Below are positions 33,017 to 46,100 of a DNA stretch of 62,000 bases, one piece after another. This DNA comes from Lingula anatina. Lineage: Eukaryota; Brachiopoda; Lingulata; Lingulida; Lingulidae. The stretch covers positions 409,232 through 471,231 of the forward strand of contig NW_019776157.1 in the NCBI RefSeq assembly GCF_001039355.2, written 5' to 3'. The notes under the pieces are model-generated. The model was not told where the DNA came from. It saw nothing but the letters and a program-made list of their open reading frames with translations, and ran no database searches. The number at the start of each line of letters is the position of its first letter. Within the stretch, counting starts at the first letter, position 1. The translations under genes and the position numbers were made by a program.

Positions 33017-34119
33017 TTAGAAGTGATCAACTAGCACTGAAACACTGTTCTTGCCAACACGTCCTTGAGAAATTCCATCTAATCCTGCAAGACTCAAGTT
33101 CTGCCAATTACTGGGATGAGCTGGAAGAGAGGGATGACTCATTATTTCTAACCTTTGGAAATCTTGTAATCACAAACACGTATCTAATGTTAAAGGCTGA
33201 CTGTGTGATCAGCAGCATTTTAGCATAAAATTAAAGAATGACCACGAAAAACAGAGCTAGGTAAGGTAGGGTAATGTGAAAAATCTATAATCTTGATGAT
33301 TGCGCTGATATGGTGAAATTATTTAATTCAGTTTTCATTAATTGTGGTAATCAATTCACTAATCACTTTACACCAATTCTCCAGTTTTGATATGCAATTA
33401 TTACACAAAAAATGTAAAAGGTTTAGTTGTACTCTTAAAAAAAATCATCATAACATCTTTCTTACATTTCATTTTGATGCGCATATCATTCTCACAACAT
33501 TAAAAATCAATCAAAAATTAAATTCTACTCACTTTTCCCTTGAGGAGAGTCAGTAGATTTGAGTGAAAAAGACCAGCTGTCTGGGTTGACAGAGGCACAA
33601 TGAGGTAGTCTCAGTTCTACTGGCTGCTGGAACTTCAGGCCATGGGGACCGCACATTACCAGGGGGCTTAGCAGGGTCTCGCCTAGAACACAAACCAAGA
33701 CACTCCTTAACTACAAAGTACATCTTTCCATTTTCACTACATTTCTAAGTCAAAAAACACTAAGGAGTACTTTGATGATCAACTGGAAAACCACTGCTAG
33801 TTAGATGTCCTTTTCTGAAACAATGTCTCTTAAAGTTAATATGTATTTTTAAAACTCTATTCTCAAGTACTTTAAATACATCTTTCAATTTTGTCAGGGT
33901 GAAATTTTATACTTGCTGTAAGCTGTAAGTTTACTTGAAAAAATTCATCTTAAACTTCTTGCCATTGACATATATGTGCAACCATAGCATATCTAAATTT
34001 CTTTTTACCCTTTTCTTTGTCCAGAGGTGGCAAGATGCTGTTGTCTTGACAGACCTTGAAGTAGATTTCTTGTTTTACGCCTTCTTCTATGGCTCCTTTG
34101 GGAATGATGATACTGACAC
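33017..34119 (-). CDS. ZO C-terminal ZU5 domain exons
   Basis: 34009-34119, 33533-33682 and 33017-33120 encode [61 protein letters not shown] and SVSVLVDHF then stop. They align along the whole ZU5 domain of vertebrate ZO-1, including its end at the protein terminus. ZO-1 ZU5 binds MRCK-beta and related partners in vertebrates. Confidence 0.97.
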
Positions 34120-37100
34120 CTGAAATTACAGAGCAACCATTTTATTATCTTTGTATTGCCTGTGACTTGATTCATTTCTTGACTTGCTTTAGCATATTAA
34201 TTTGGCATGTAACTATGAATGAGTCAAACAATCACTTTCTCCAATAGTGCCATTTATATTTTTTATAAGTTTTTTTTCTGTTAGGGGTGCCTAAAATTTA
34301 GTTAAGGAAAGGAATTTTTTGTTAAGAATCTATTTGACTGAAGATGTTCATGAGGATACCTAATCAAATAAAACAAATTTTACAACATGAAAGTAACTTT
34401 ATACTGTTTCTGAAATAGGTAAAGTAAAATACAGCTTATCAGCTGACAGAAAAGTAGGCCAACATATACACAACAACAGCCTTATTAAATATTCTCAACT
34501 GACCAGTTTCTTTAGATTCCAGCACCCCACCATTGTGGTCAAAGCTGCCTCTGGCTGTGGCTACTACAGTGTGGTTCCCAGGTTCTGATTCCCCCGACCC
34601 CTGGCGTTCATGGTTCTGGTCCATGTGGGGCATGCCAAACTGGACAGGTTTTCTGTAGGATTCGAACGCACTGCCCCGGCTTCCATGAGAGTCCACTTTA
34701 CGTGGGTCATCCCTGGATGATATATATTGTATCCATGTAATATAGTGAATTATTGGTTCAGACTTGATACAAGCATCTATACTAGAAGCTGGCACAACAA
34801 CAAGCCAAAGCCACTGATACTAATTGTTATAACTTCAGATCTGAGCTTCTACAAATATCAAGCACAAAAGCAAGAATGCCATTAAGTTAGTGACATATTT
34901 CATTTAATATAACATGCATTTCACCATTTACACAATAACTTACTTATGCATTTACATCAAAAGCATTTCATGAAACATGCATTACATTACATTACATATA
35001 CTTTTATATTCACTACCATCTATTGTTAATAACTTGTGCAGTTTTAAAAAACAACAACTGCTGCTGCCACACATGCTTCAGTCAGTCATTCCCACAAGCA
35101 TTGTTTACCTGTCCCCCGGAGAAGTTTCTTTCTTGCTCCCATAAAAACCTGGGGTCACAAATTTCTTGTAAGATTCAAAAGTATCGCCACGCGGAGCTGA
35201 CGAGGAGGAAGGGGATTGTGAGTTGTCGGGGGCAAAAACGCTGTCAGATCTGAAACATCAAAAGCATGCAGGACTAGTGCTACAACTAACATGCAGAAAG
35301 AGGTGCCATGTACCAAGAGAGAGAGAATGGGCTCATTCCAGCTTTTAAGTTTTTAACTATTAACTTACAAAGTTTTGGCTTATGGAAAGCTTTTTTTTTC
35401 TGCCAATCTACTAGTAATTTCTAAAAGATATTTTAGTATTTAGGTCAAAATCAAAGTTATGCTAGTATGAGCCCAGATAAAGAAAATACATTCAAGTGAT
35501 AATCTAAGGACTGGAACAATGACAGATTGCATTCAGCAGCCAAAATAAAACGCAAATGTTCTTTTCTCTGTTGCAATTAACTTAACAATTTGCTGCAAGT
35601 CATGCAATGTAATTTTACATTGATACAGTCCCAGATGAAAAAATCTAAACAAATTTGAGTTCACTCTAACTTTATTTTTAAATTTTTCATCTATCATAAA
35701 AACTATACTACTTCAACCCTAATACACTTTTTTCTTCAAAACCTAATTTAGTCAACTTGTATTTTATGGATTCTCAACAGAGTAGGTTAGAGTGAGCTCA
35801 GTGCACAAAACCAATTTTCTAGTCAACACTAATAAGGCAAGCAGATGCACAATCACTTCAGTAATGAGGCTGTTAAACTAACAACTAAATTACTGACTAA
35901 CTGTGACCTTTGAACTTACCTGGATCTATCACTAGGATATCCAGAGTCCCTGGCCAAGTAGGAGTCTTGAGAATTATGAGACATCTGATCTGGATGAGAC
36001 CTGATCCTCTCCACCTCCCTCTGCTCCATGTAGGTTTGATTAGAATAAGACCTAGGAGCACCATAGCTTGGATTTCCTCCATTCTGGTAAGAGTCATAGG
36101 AGTCTCTGCTATAGCTGCCCCGCTGCCTTCCATCGTACCCAGCACTGTGCACAGGGGGAGGGGGCTGGTGCTGCTGGTACGATGGACCATATGGGCTCCT
36201 GGGCTGGGAAGAATAGGAAGACTGCCTCACACTGCCATACGGTGGCTCAGTCCTACTCCTGTCATAGGAATCTTTGTGGGGGGACATCCCGCCTGGGTGA
36301 CCTTGATGGCTGCCGTCACCAAAGTCTCTGGAGGATCGTTGTCCATTTGGTCTGTGATCATAAGCTCGCTCATAATTAGAATCTCTGGGTGGTGTGGGTT
36401 GGTCATAACTTGATCTCTTGCTCCTGTCAGGACTGTAACCTGGGTACCTGTGTCTGTCTGGGCTCATAAAACTTGAAGAAGTATAAACACGCATTGTGTT
36501 ACAAAGTATTCTTTACTGCATGGATGTAAACTATTCACAGAACGCCATTAGTGACTTAGAGACCACTAGTGATTTTAAATATAAGGTAAGAAAAAAAGTA
36601 AATAAATTTACCTTTAATATTATAAAAATCATGTACTTCAGATGATGGAAATAAATTTTTCTAAAATATTAGCACTATATTTGTTATGCTTCAATCAAAA
36701 TTTTCTTCATACATAAACACATGCCAAAGAACTCACTTCTGTCTGTTAGAATTCTCATAATTCCTCATCTTCTGTTCATCAGGCTCCTGCCCCTCCCTCC
36801 TGCCATTGTAGTCATACATGGGTTTGGCAGGGTACTGAGGGGTGTAGGGCTGGCTAGGTGGAGGGTTGTGGTACACTGTGGATTCGGACTTGGCTTTTAA
36901 CTGGTCAGTGAGATGGCGGTCAGGAACAGTAGGGGAGGACACTGGCTTTGCTGGGCTGCCTTTCAGCTTGGAGAATGGGTCATCTCTGGAGAAGGACGGA
37001 AACATTGTTTGCAAATGGTTGAAGCTATCTAGAGAGGCTTGGTCTTGTTAGTTGTAAAAACCCTCACAAAAACAATTCACTATTACTATTATTATTAATA

Positions 37101-40100
37101 ATTCAAAATTTTAAAACCATTATGAGGAAATCAATGAAGGCAAATGGAAGCTTAAATTTGAAAATCAAACATAATGCAAAACCTTCATAATAATAATCTC
37201 AATTTTATTTGTATTTTCTATGTCAATAGTACATATCCAAAAGCATCAAAGAAACTGATCGACAACAAAATATTTCATGAAATTTGTCATAGAAATAAAG
37301 CATATTCATAATTACTTGTATTTGGACTGTAATCCAGACAGCTTGCTCTTATCAATGGTGGCAGTTTTGTATGGGTTGGCAGTGCTCCTTGTGAACCTGT
37401 AGGGGTCATTACTGGCCGGCTTCCTAGTGGGACTGGCAGGCTGTGTGATACCAAACTTTTCTCTCAGTTTCGAATCGTCATGCTTGTTGGCAGGATTAGA
37501 CGTGTAACGAGATATGGAGTCACTGCTGTAGGTGGAGCTGTTGGAATCCTGAAAGAGAAGTTTGTATGTCGTGAAAGGAATATGCAAATTTTTCCAAGTA
37601 GTAATAATCATTTGTTACTTACAACAATATTACCTGCGTTGTACCTAAAAACAAAAGATGCTGCCAAAAGTAATCAATGGTGTGTGTATATAGAGCATTA
37701 ACATGAAAAATTGTCTAAAAAGCATGTGCAGAGGAACTCATTTTGAGCATGTGCTTCATTATTCAAAAATTTTTGTAAAGTCAAGGACGTGTTATTAAAA
37801 CTTTGGAATGATAATGAAAAACATATCAACCCTTCAATCTGTATCTGTAACTGGCAATAAAGTAGCGACCATATGACCATACCTTTTGATCTTGGTCAGG
37901 TTTGGGTAAAGGTGCTGGTCTTAACCTATCCAGTGCTGCTCCTCTTGGACCATCTGGACTGCGATCATATGAGCCATCTACACATACAAAAAGAAGATAT
38001 CTTCAACTATGTGACTTTAACTTGGTCACCTCATGATAAGAACAAAATGTATGAAGAAGCAATTAAGAAGATAACACTTCAAAACTGATGAGATATGGAC
38101 TCGAGTCACTTTCTTAACCCCAATAGACAGGCAGAATTTAGAAAATAACACTTCAAAACTTGAAATATGGACCTTAGCCACTTTCTAAACATCAATAAAA
38201 TGAAGACTTTCTTCCAATGGTACCTCTCTCATCCTCATGACTTAAACTCCTCAGCCTCTCACTAGGTGTCAGTGTGGCATAGGGGTCAATATTGGACCTG
38301 GCGTGTGGCGGACGCTCCCTGGGAAGACTGTCAGCATAATAGGATGGATAGTACTGATCCTCCGACCTCTGGCCATAGGGACCATTTTCTGAAATACAAT
38401 CTGTTTGCATTTCATAAAGACCAATTAATAAATGGTTCCTCAAAAAATCAATACAGAATATGCATGAAACATTTAATGAAAATTCCATCAGTAGTAATAC
38501 ATAGGCCATTAATTTCATCAAACTTGTGCTTCATTGAGTATATTTTGAATTAGAGCAGTTACTCCCTCATCCTTAGTTTCATGATAATATATTTTTCTGA
38601 CAAGACCATATGCAACTTAACAAAAGTATTCAAATTAAAATCATGAGCTCTATCCATAAGCTTACCTTGAGGAGCATGATTCTGATCATGTTCCCTTCTG
38701 GCATTTTCATAGTACCTGGATTTAGGCTCATAGCCTCCCCTTGGGTCCTAGAAATCATGTCACAGAAATGTCATTTTCAAATACTACATTTTGGAGTTCT
38801 GAACAAACACCACAGATTTCAACTTCAACAAAACAAAACAATGATATCAGACATGTCATACGTTTCATTCAAAAACCTCAGTGAGCCCTGTATTATTTGT
38901 AGATAAATCATCTAAAAATGTAACAACCTGTCTGTAGTCCCTAGTGTAGCTGGGAGGTGCATGATATGGTGGAATGCCTGGTACATTCTCTCCCGTTGCT
39001 ATACTTGGGTCAGAGGAAGCACGGACCAATTTCTTCCTGGCGGGGGGAGTGCCATCCTCCTCATCGCTCATGCTCACTGGCCGGCTAAGGTCAAGGTCAC
39101 TCTCTGGGGAGGAGGCATAGCTCAGGCGATTGGTCATTGGGAAGAGGAAGTCTTCACTAGTTGCATCTTCAGGCTGCAGAATATGAAGAATGAACATTCC
39201 ACAAACCACGTTTTCAATTTGGGCAACAATGGTTGTAATTTGTAATTACTAAATACAAAGCGAATGACTTCAGACTAATTTAAAAGGCTCTTAGTTCCAT
39301 GTATGTGGATACAATTTGGAAAGTGAACAGTACATAAAATAAATCTATTTGTAGAATTTCTAGTAATTATACATTACGTTCTACAATCGCGTGAATAACA
39401 TTTTAACAGTTTCCAGTATGTTTGTTAAATTATGCCATATATTCATAAAAAACATGTAATTCTCAACACTAACCCTCATTTCTGACATCCAAATTTTCTG
39501 TTCCTGTTGTTTTTCTATAGCTTCTTTAACTTTTCTCAGCCAAGTATCACCCTCTCCAGTGATAGAGATGGTGTCTGGGAATATAAACAATATACTTGAG
39601 TTAAGCATGACAGTAGTTCAAATAGAAAAGCTTTGTTTCATTAGTTGAATGGCAATAGGTAGTTTGAATGTTACTAAATGTACTGAGTTATCTTCTTTTT
39701 AAAAAATAATATTCATACTGATATCTGAATTCCACACAGACTTATCTTAAAAACTTTTTTGTTGCAAAACAACAAAAATACAAGGCAAACACAATAACAA
39801 CCATAAAAAACTCACCTGAGAACAAATAGCTGTAGTTCTGTTCCAATTTGACAGCCTGCTCATACAGTTTCCTGGGGCTTTTACTGGACCCCCTTGCCCA
39901 TCTTGACCTCAGGTCCTTCACAGAGTGCTTGCTGTCTGCGTGTTGAAAGATGGCGATGGGATAGTACTGAGCATAGTTGAGACGGTCCACTGCATTGGGT
40001 GTCACATCCAGGATACAGTGCTTTTCCTAAAAATAGAAATTTTATTTGAAGAATGTGTGAGCATTTCTAAATGCACAAATGCTATTATATTATTTTTTCA

Positions 40101-43100
40101 AACGGGAGAACTTTTCAGATCAGCATGAACATGGGATGATCAGCACTTGGGATGAAAACAACAATTATCAATCAAAGTCATAGCTGTATATAACAATTTT
40201 ACTCATTTCATCATGTGTTCAAGCATTAGAAAAAATGTGTGACAAATCTTTGGTGTCTAAAATTGATATCTCAAATCAGCTACCATACACACACACAAAC
40301 ACACACACACTCACCTTGTCAATGATTTCTTTAATAGCACCTAGTTTAATGATACCAGACTTGCTGCCTTTGTCGTCTTCCTTGCGACCATCACTCTCTG
40401 CAAAATAAAAACAAAACCTGAACTCTTTGCCTGCTATCTTACATATTTCTGGAGAAAACTTTCAATTAACTGTCTCATTTACACAGTTTCTTACTTCAGA
40501 AGCAAATCAAATTGATCTTATTTCACTAAAGGTATCATGGCATTTTTATTTGAGATAGAAGTTTTGTCTATAAACTTAAGGCATTCGCTATGAGTTATGT
40601 TCACTTACGTGGTGACTCAAATTTATCAGGCTTATCCCTTAAAAGTCTGTCTCTGGCAACATCAGCTAATGGCCCAAATATGACCACTGGACGCACAAAA
40701 CCAGCTGCACAAAGATAAGAATATGGAATATTGCATGACATATACTCATTTCAAAAAGGTTTTTATTTCAATATTACATGAAGACCCCAAGAAAGGAAAC
40801 GGAAACAGCAGGCTAAGTAATGGAGTGATGACAGACGAATACAACAGCTGCCCAGATTTAGAAAGATATGCAGTTAAATGAGTACAAGATAGGATGGCTG
40901 AGTCTTTTCAATGTGGTTAAATGAAAAGAAACTATAGCCTTGCAACTTAATGAGCTAATATTGTATTTCAGAATAAACATTTAATCTCAGAATGTTATGG
41001 ATTCATTTGACAAATATTCTGAACTTACGATCTTTAAGAACCACCCTCTCATATGCAGAAAACTTGGAAGCTGGATTAGCTAAAATGACAAAAAAATATT
41101 GTTATCTTTCAACTATTCAAGTTATTTCACTTATTGCGTGAAAATTAAGAACAAGATACAAGGGCAATCAATGAATTGTTTAAAAATAAACATACCGATC
41201 AAGAATCAAAAACAAAAGAATCAACTGGATAACAAAAAAAAAAAAAAAATGCCAATGATATTACAATCTTATGATTTTATTAGAAAGCTTGCCATCTTTG
41301 ATAGCTATGATATATAACCATATGAAAATTTCCCTTTTCAAACGCATGCTTATAGCCAAGCTCTCATGCCAGACAGCCAGGTAGCTGAATTTCCCCCAAG
41401 AACCAAGAAGTACTGATTTTTCCACTGCAGGTGTCTTCCACAAGTTAAGTAAATATTTAAAGTTAAACAGTCCAGTTATATTTTGTTTGCACAGGTTTAT
41501 GAGTCAATATTATATAAACAGGCTGAGTTACAATTACTGAGATTACAGAAGTGATACTGTTGATTGAATGAATGAATAAGAAGTTGTTTATTTGCATAGG
41601 ACAATGGCAAATATCCACCCCATGCGTTTTATGCCACCATCAACTGACAGAATTATAAAGGAAAAAAATGTTGATATTTCATGAAATTATCACAGAACTC
41701 TCTGGCATCAAATGTTAAAAGAGACTGTGCAACGCAGTAGATGCCCTCATTATGATGGGAGGAGATAATCATGAATTAGTGGATAAATTTAGGAGTGGAA
41801 TCGAGCACAGCAGCACTGCATGCATTTGTCCAACATTCTCAATTCTCCATCTTCAAAACAAAAATCTGCTAAAAACATAAGTGTAAATGCAAATGAACAA
41901 AGAGCAAACAGGTATGTTCGGTATATAATTATTGCAATAAACAAGACGTAAATGTGAAGAAAACAGGCAAATAAGATATAAATATTTGATTTAAAAAAAC
42001 TAGAAAAAAAATTGAGAATTGAGCTGCACACATGCATGCTTCTGAAACCATCTCAGCTATGAAATCATTTCAAGGGCCCCCGTGCACAGCATTCCAACAG
42101 AACCTGTCATTAGTTTGATAATAATATCAGTAAACCCCTTACATAGCTTACATAGCATTAGGGTCACCTACATTCACTTACCATGAGCTCTTGCTATAAA
42201 AGTTAGAAAAGAAAGAAGTCAGTTTTCAGTAATCCAGTTCTTTATATTCTGTATTCGACATGCTCTTTTCAATCACCTAACATGATCGACTTACAGAATC
42301 CCTTTTCCCAATACAAATCAACTGAAAATGTGTACTATCTAATTTTCTATATAAATACACAATCATCCCGAAATTAACCTCATGCCAATCTAACTATATT
42401 TTTAAGTACTAGTTATATCAATTTTTTTTCCAGAAAATGTGTCTACATTCCTGACATGCTTGGCCAGCCAGCCATTCTATTGCCTAATTTAGCCCTACTT
42501 CGCATAGCAGAGTTAAAGGGTTGGAGTACTTACAGAAGATAACGTCGTCCCAGTGATCTTTCCCTAAGGATTTAGACCTCCTCTCAACCTTACGCCTGAA
42601 AAAGCTACTTCTACGTTTGCCTGGAGTGTTCTCCTTGTTGCTGGGGTCATTTTGGGAAGATGCTAGGGCCAATTGGTCTGCCCTGTAAAATTAAGGATGA
42701 AAAATACATATATAAATTGTTTTCATTTTTCTTTTCAGAAAACACATCTTCACTATAATGAAAGAAGAACCTCTTGAAATCTATTCTATTATCTTTTGAA
42801 CATTTATTCCGAGGACCTAGAAGCTGATGTCATGATTTTGATGACATAATTCCACCTCCTAATAGGAATGATACAATAAAATACCTGACAAACATGTCTT
42901 TTAAAGAGTCACAACCAATGTCCTTGAGCCACTGATGTACATCTACATACCTGTTTTTGTTGGGAATAATTCCTTTCTGCGTTTCCTGGTTGTTTCTTCC
43001 CATCCTGACAGCCACCCAGGCCCCCACCACACCTCCTTGTAGAGTGTCAACAACGTGGAAGACGTCGCCATTGCGGAAACTCATCTGACCAGAATCAGCA

Positions 43101-46100
43101 CTGTCGTTGTTGAAATGCACCCTGAACAGAAAAATTAGGAAAATAAACATTTATCTCTCATATTACTATAGAAATTCACAACACAAAGCAAGATTTACAC
43201 ATCATAATATTGTCTAAGAGTATGAAGAGTTCTAAGAAAGTAATTACACAAAAGATTTAGCAATACATATTAATTCTTTATGAATACTTTATTATAAAGT
43301 CTGACTTTTTTTACCTGATGTAAAAAGAATCCCCATTTTCCTTGCCAGAGAGGATTCTGTCATAATCTAAATAAAAAAAATAAAAAACAATACAAATAAT
43401 TAAAAAGAAGCCATAAAGTCACATAAAAATTTCTTCCTAAAAGAAAGTGATAACAAACAATACTGTCAACATAAAAATGATGATCATTATCTGGCTGTAT
43501 CTATACCAATAAATTGCATCTTAATAAGATTATAATATTCTTAAGTATAAAACATATACCGTAACATCCAATTTTCCAGCTACTGTTTTTCTCTCACCTT
43601 CTCTCCTATACTGTGCCACTATGTTGACTTGGTCATGGAGGCTAAGCAGTAAAAGGACAGCTTCTTCTCGTGTCATGTTTCTCATATCTATGTCATTCAC
43701 CTGAAATTAGACATGGCATCCTATAAATCAGCACTGTTTTTCTAGTGAATTATCAAATTTACAGCTGCTGCTTTTATCTTAATAAACATAGTTCTGTCTG
43801 CAGATATAATCTCTTCTGTCTGCTCTCAGGTGCGGCCTAATTTTAAGAAATAATAAAGCAAAAAATTTTTCTAAAAACACTAATTTTTTTTTTTTTTTGC
43901 TGTCATGTTTTAAAAGAATTTTTACCAAAAGTTAAGCAGTAATAAGATATGGACTGTTCATGCATATACTGAGTGTATATTTTCTATTCTTCATTTTTTA
44001 ATCACAACAAATGAAAGGATAATATGAAGATGCAAACGACAATAGGAAAACAAAATACCAGGCATATCCCTTTTTTGGCCTTCATTTGACCTGAACTGAC
44101 CTTGAGAATCTGGTCTCCCTCCTGCAGTCCCTGCATCTCTGCTGGGCTGCGGGGCTGTACAGCTGCCACAAAGATCCCCGTCACATTTCCACCAGCTAAA
44201 CGAATACCTACGCCGCCTTCTTTCCTGAACGAAATCAGCCTGGGAACTCCCCTGGAATAACAGAAATGTGGAGGGTGGGTGCATGGAACACTCAGCATTG
44301 TTTAGAGACTGGGTAAAGGGCATGGAATGCAAGTGAGTGGATACTGAGTTTAGGTTGCAAGTGTTCTCATGTCGTAACAGCTGTCGCCTACTGTAACATG
44401 ACTTGACAATACACAGACAACAACTGCTTATTTGAACAAAAAACATACAGTGACAGCTGGGATGGTGGATCTGCAAACAGTGACTCAGTATAACATCTCC
44501 AGCAGAAGTCATATCAACCATGCATGCACAGTAAGTCCTCCTTCTGCTGATTTGACACCCACAACCAAACAGCTGAGCTAATCTCTAATGAAATCAAAAA
44601 CAGCCAACTACTGTATTCATTCAATAAAACTCATCTTCCAGCAACCATTTAGCCTGCACGTGCATAATTTCCCTTGTATGATAACAATAAAATGAAAATA
44701 AAATCAACTAACAATTAAAATCAAGTGTACACCAGGACCACCAAATTCACCAACTGAAATAATGTATGGAAAAACAACAAATAACAGGGAGGGTAAAATC
44801 AGTATCTGACAATGTGCAAACTGTCAGCTAACTGTCTGCCTGCCTGGATGTCTGCCTCCCTGCTACCTTGTGTTATACAACTAGACAACAAACTTACCTG
44901 AATGGGTACAGTGAGTAAGGAATGTGTGGACTCCACAGCCTGTTGGGAGAAAGAGACCTCATAAGCACCAACAGACACACTGAGCTAGGATGGGGAGAGG
45001 GGGATGTGTGGCCATTACCAGAGTTCAACATATACAAAAAAGGAGGCTAGCTGTGATTTTAACATCGGTTTTTCATGAATTTCTGTATAATCCTTGCATT
45101 ACTAGTACATGGAACCACTAAAGTTTACTGGTTTTATATCATAGTCCAACATTTATATGACAAACAACACACAGTGTTGATGTTAGTGTGGTACACATTT
45201 TCCAACTCCCATTATCATATTGAAGCTAATATATGTAAACAGCTACAGTTAATTACACCCTAGTTTGTTCAAAAGCACCTAAAGCACCTCCCATTAAAAT
45301 CTATGCACAATACTGCAAGTCAAAGACCCTCTAACTTGTCAGCCAAGCTGTCACCAAATTTCATCATCACCTACACACAACACATGTTACACTGTTATGA
45401 AACAAGGCATTAAGCTTCCCAAACCAAAGCACGAGGTCCACAAGTGCTTCTTTTTTTTTCATTCACTTGCACTTGCAATTTAATTACTATGTTCCATCCT
45501 GTATTCAAACAGCTCATTTCTGTTAACCAATCATCTAATAACTATTTCAATGACTTGATTAGTAGCTTCTTAATATCTAAGCAGTTTCTTTTATTAATTA
45601 GGTTACTACTTGTGCACATTTCAGCAAACACTAGTAGTTACTTACTAACCAAAAAATGAAACAATAACCAGTGCACGATTTCTCCCAATTAATTAGCACC
45701 ATAAAAACGATTGCCATAAGTAAGTTAAAACTCATCAAAAACAAATCGTTAAGCATAGTTTCTTTTCACTAGCCTATTCAATGTTATATAGATGTAACTT
45801 ACTCTTGAGGCCTGTGAGGTTTACTGTATGGGTCGTTGGGATGAAGTTCTTGACCAGGCGTTGGTGGACGTGCAGGAGGATCTAGAGACAGAATTTTATC
45901 ATATGCAAAACATCTAAAATTACATCATTCACAAACAGCAAATTCATTATTTTTTTTAATTGTTAACTGATTACATGGTGGGGACATTGTCAAACTATCA
46001 TGTTAATGTACAATGCACCTTGAAAACCCCAAAAACTCACTGGTATTCTCCCAATTTATCAAATTTAGACTTGAAAGTAGCAGCTTCTACAGGGTCAACA

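Noticed and set aside
35910-36413. 167-codon plus-strand ORF opposite a ZO exon
   Set aside because: It is antisense to the 543-nt ZO linker exon, whose frame is supported by splice phase and ZO conservation.
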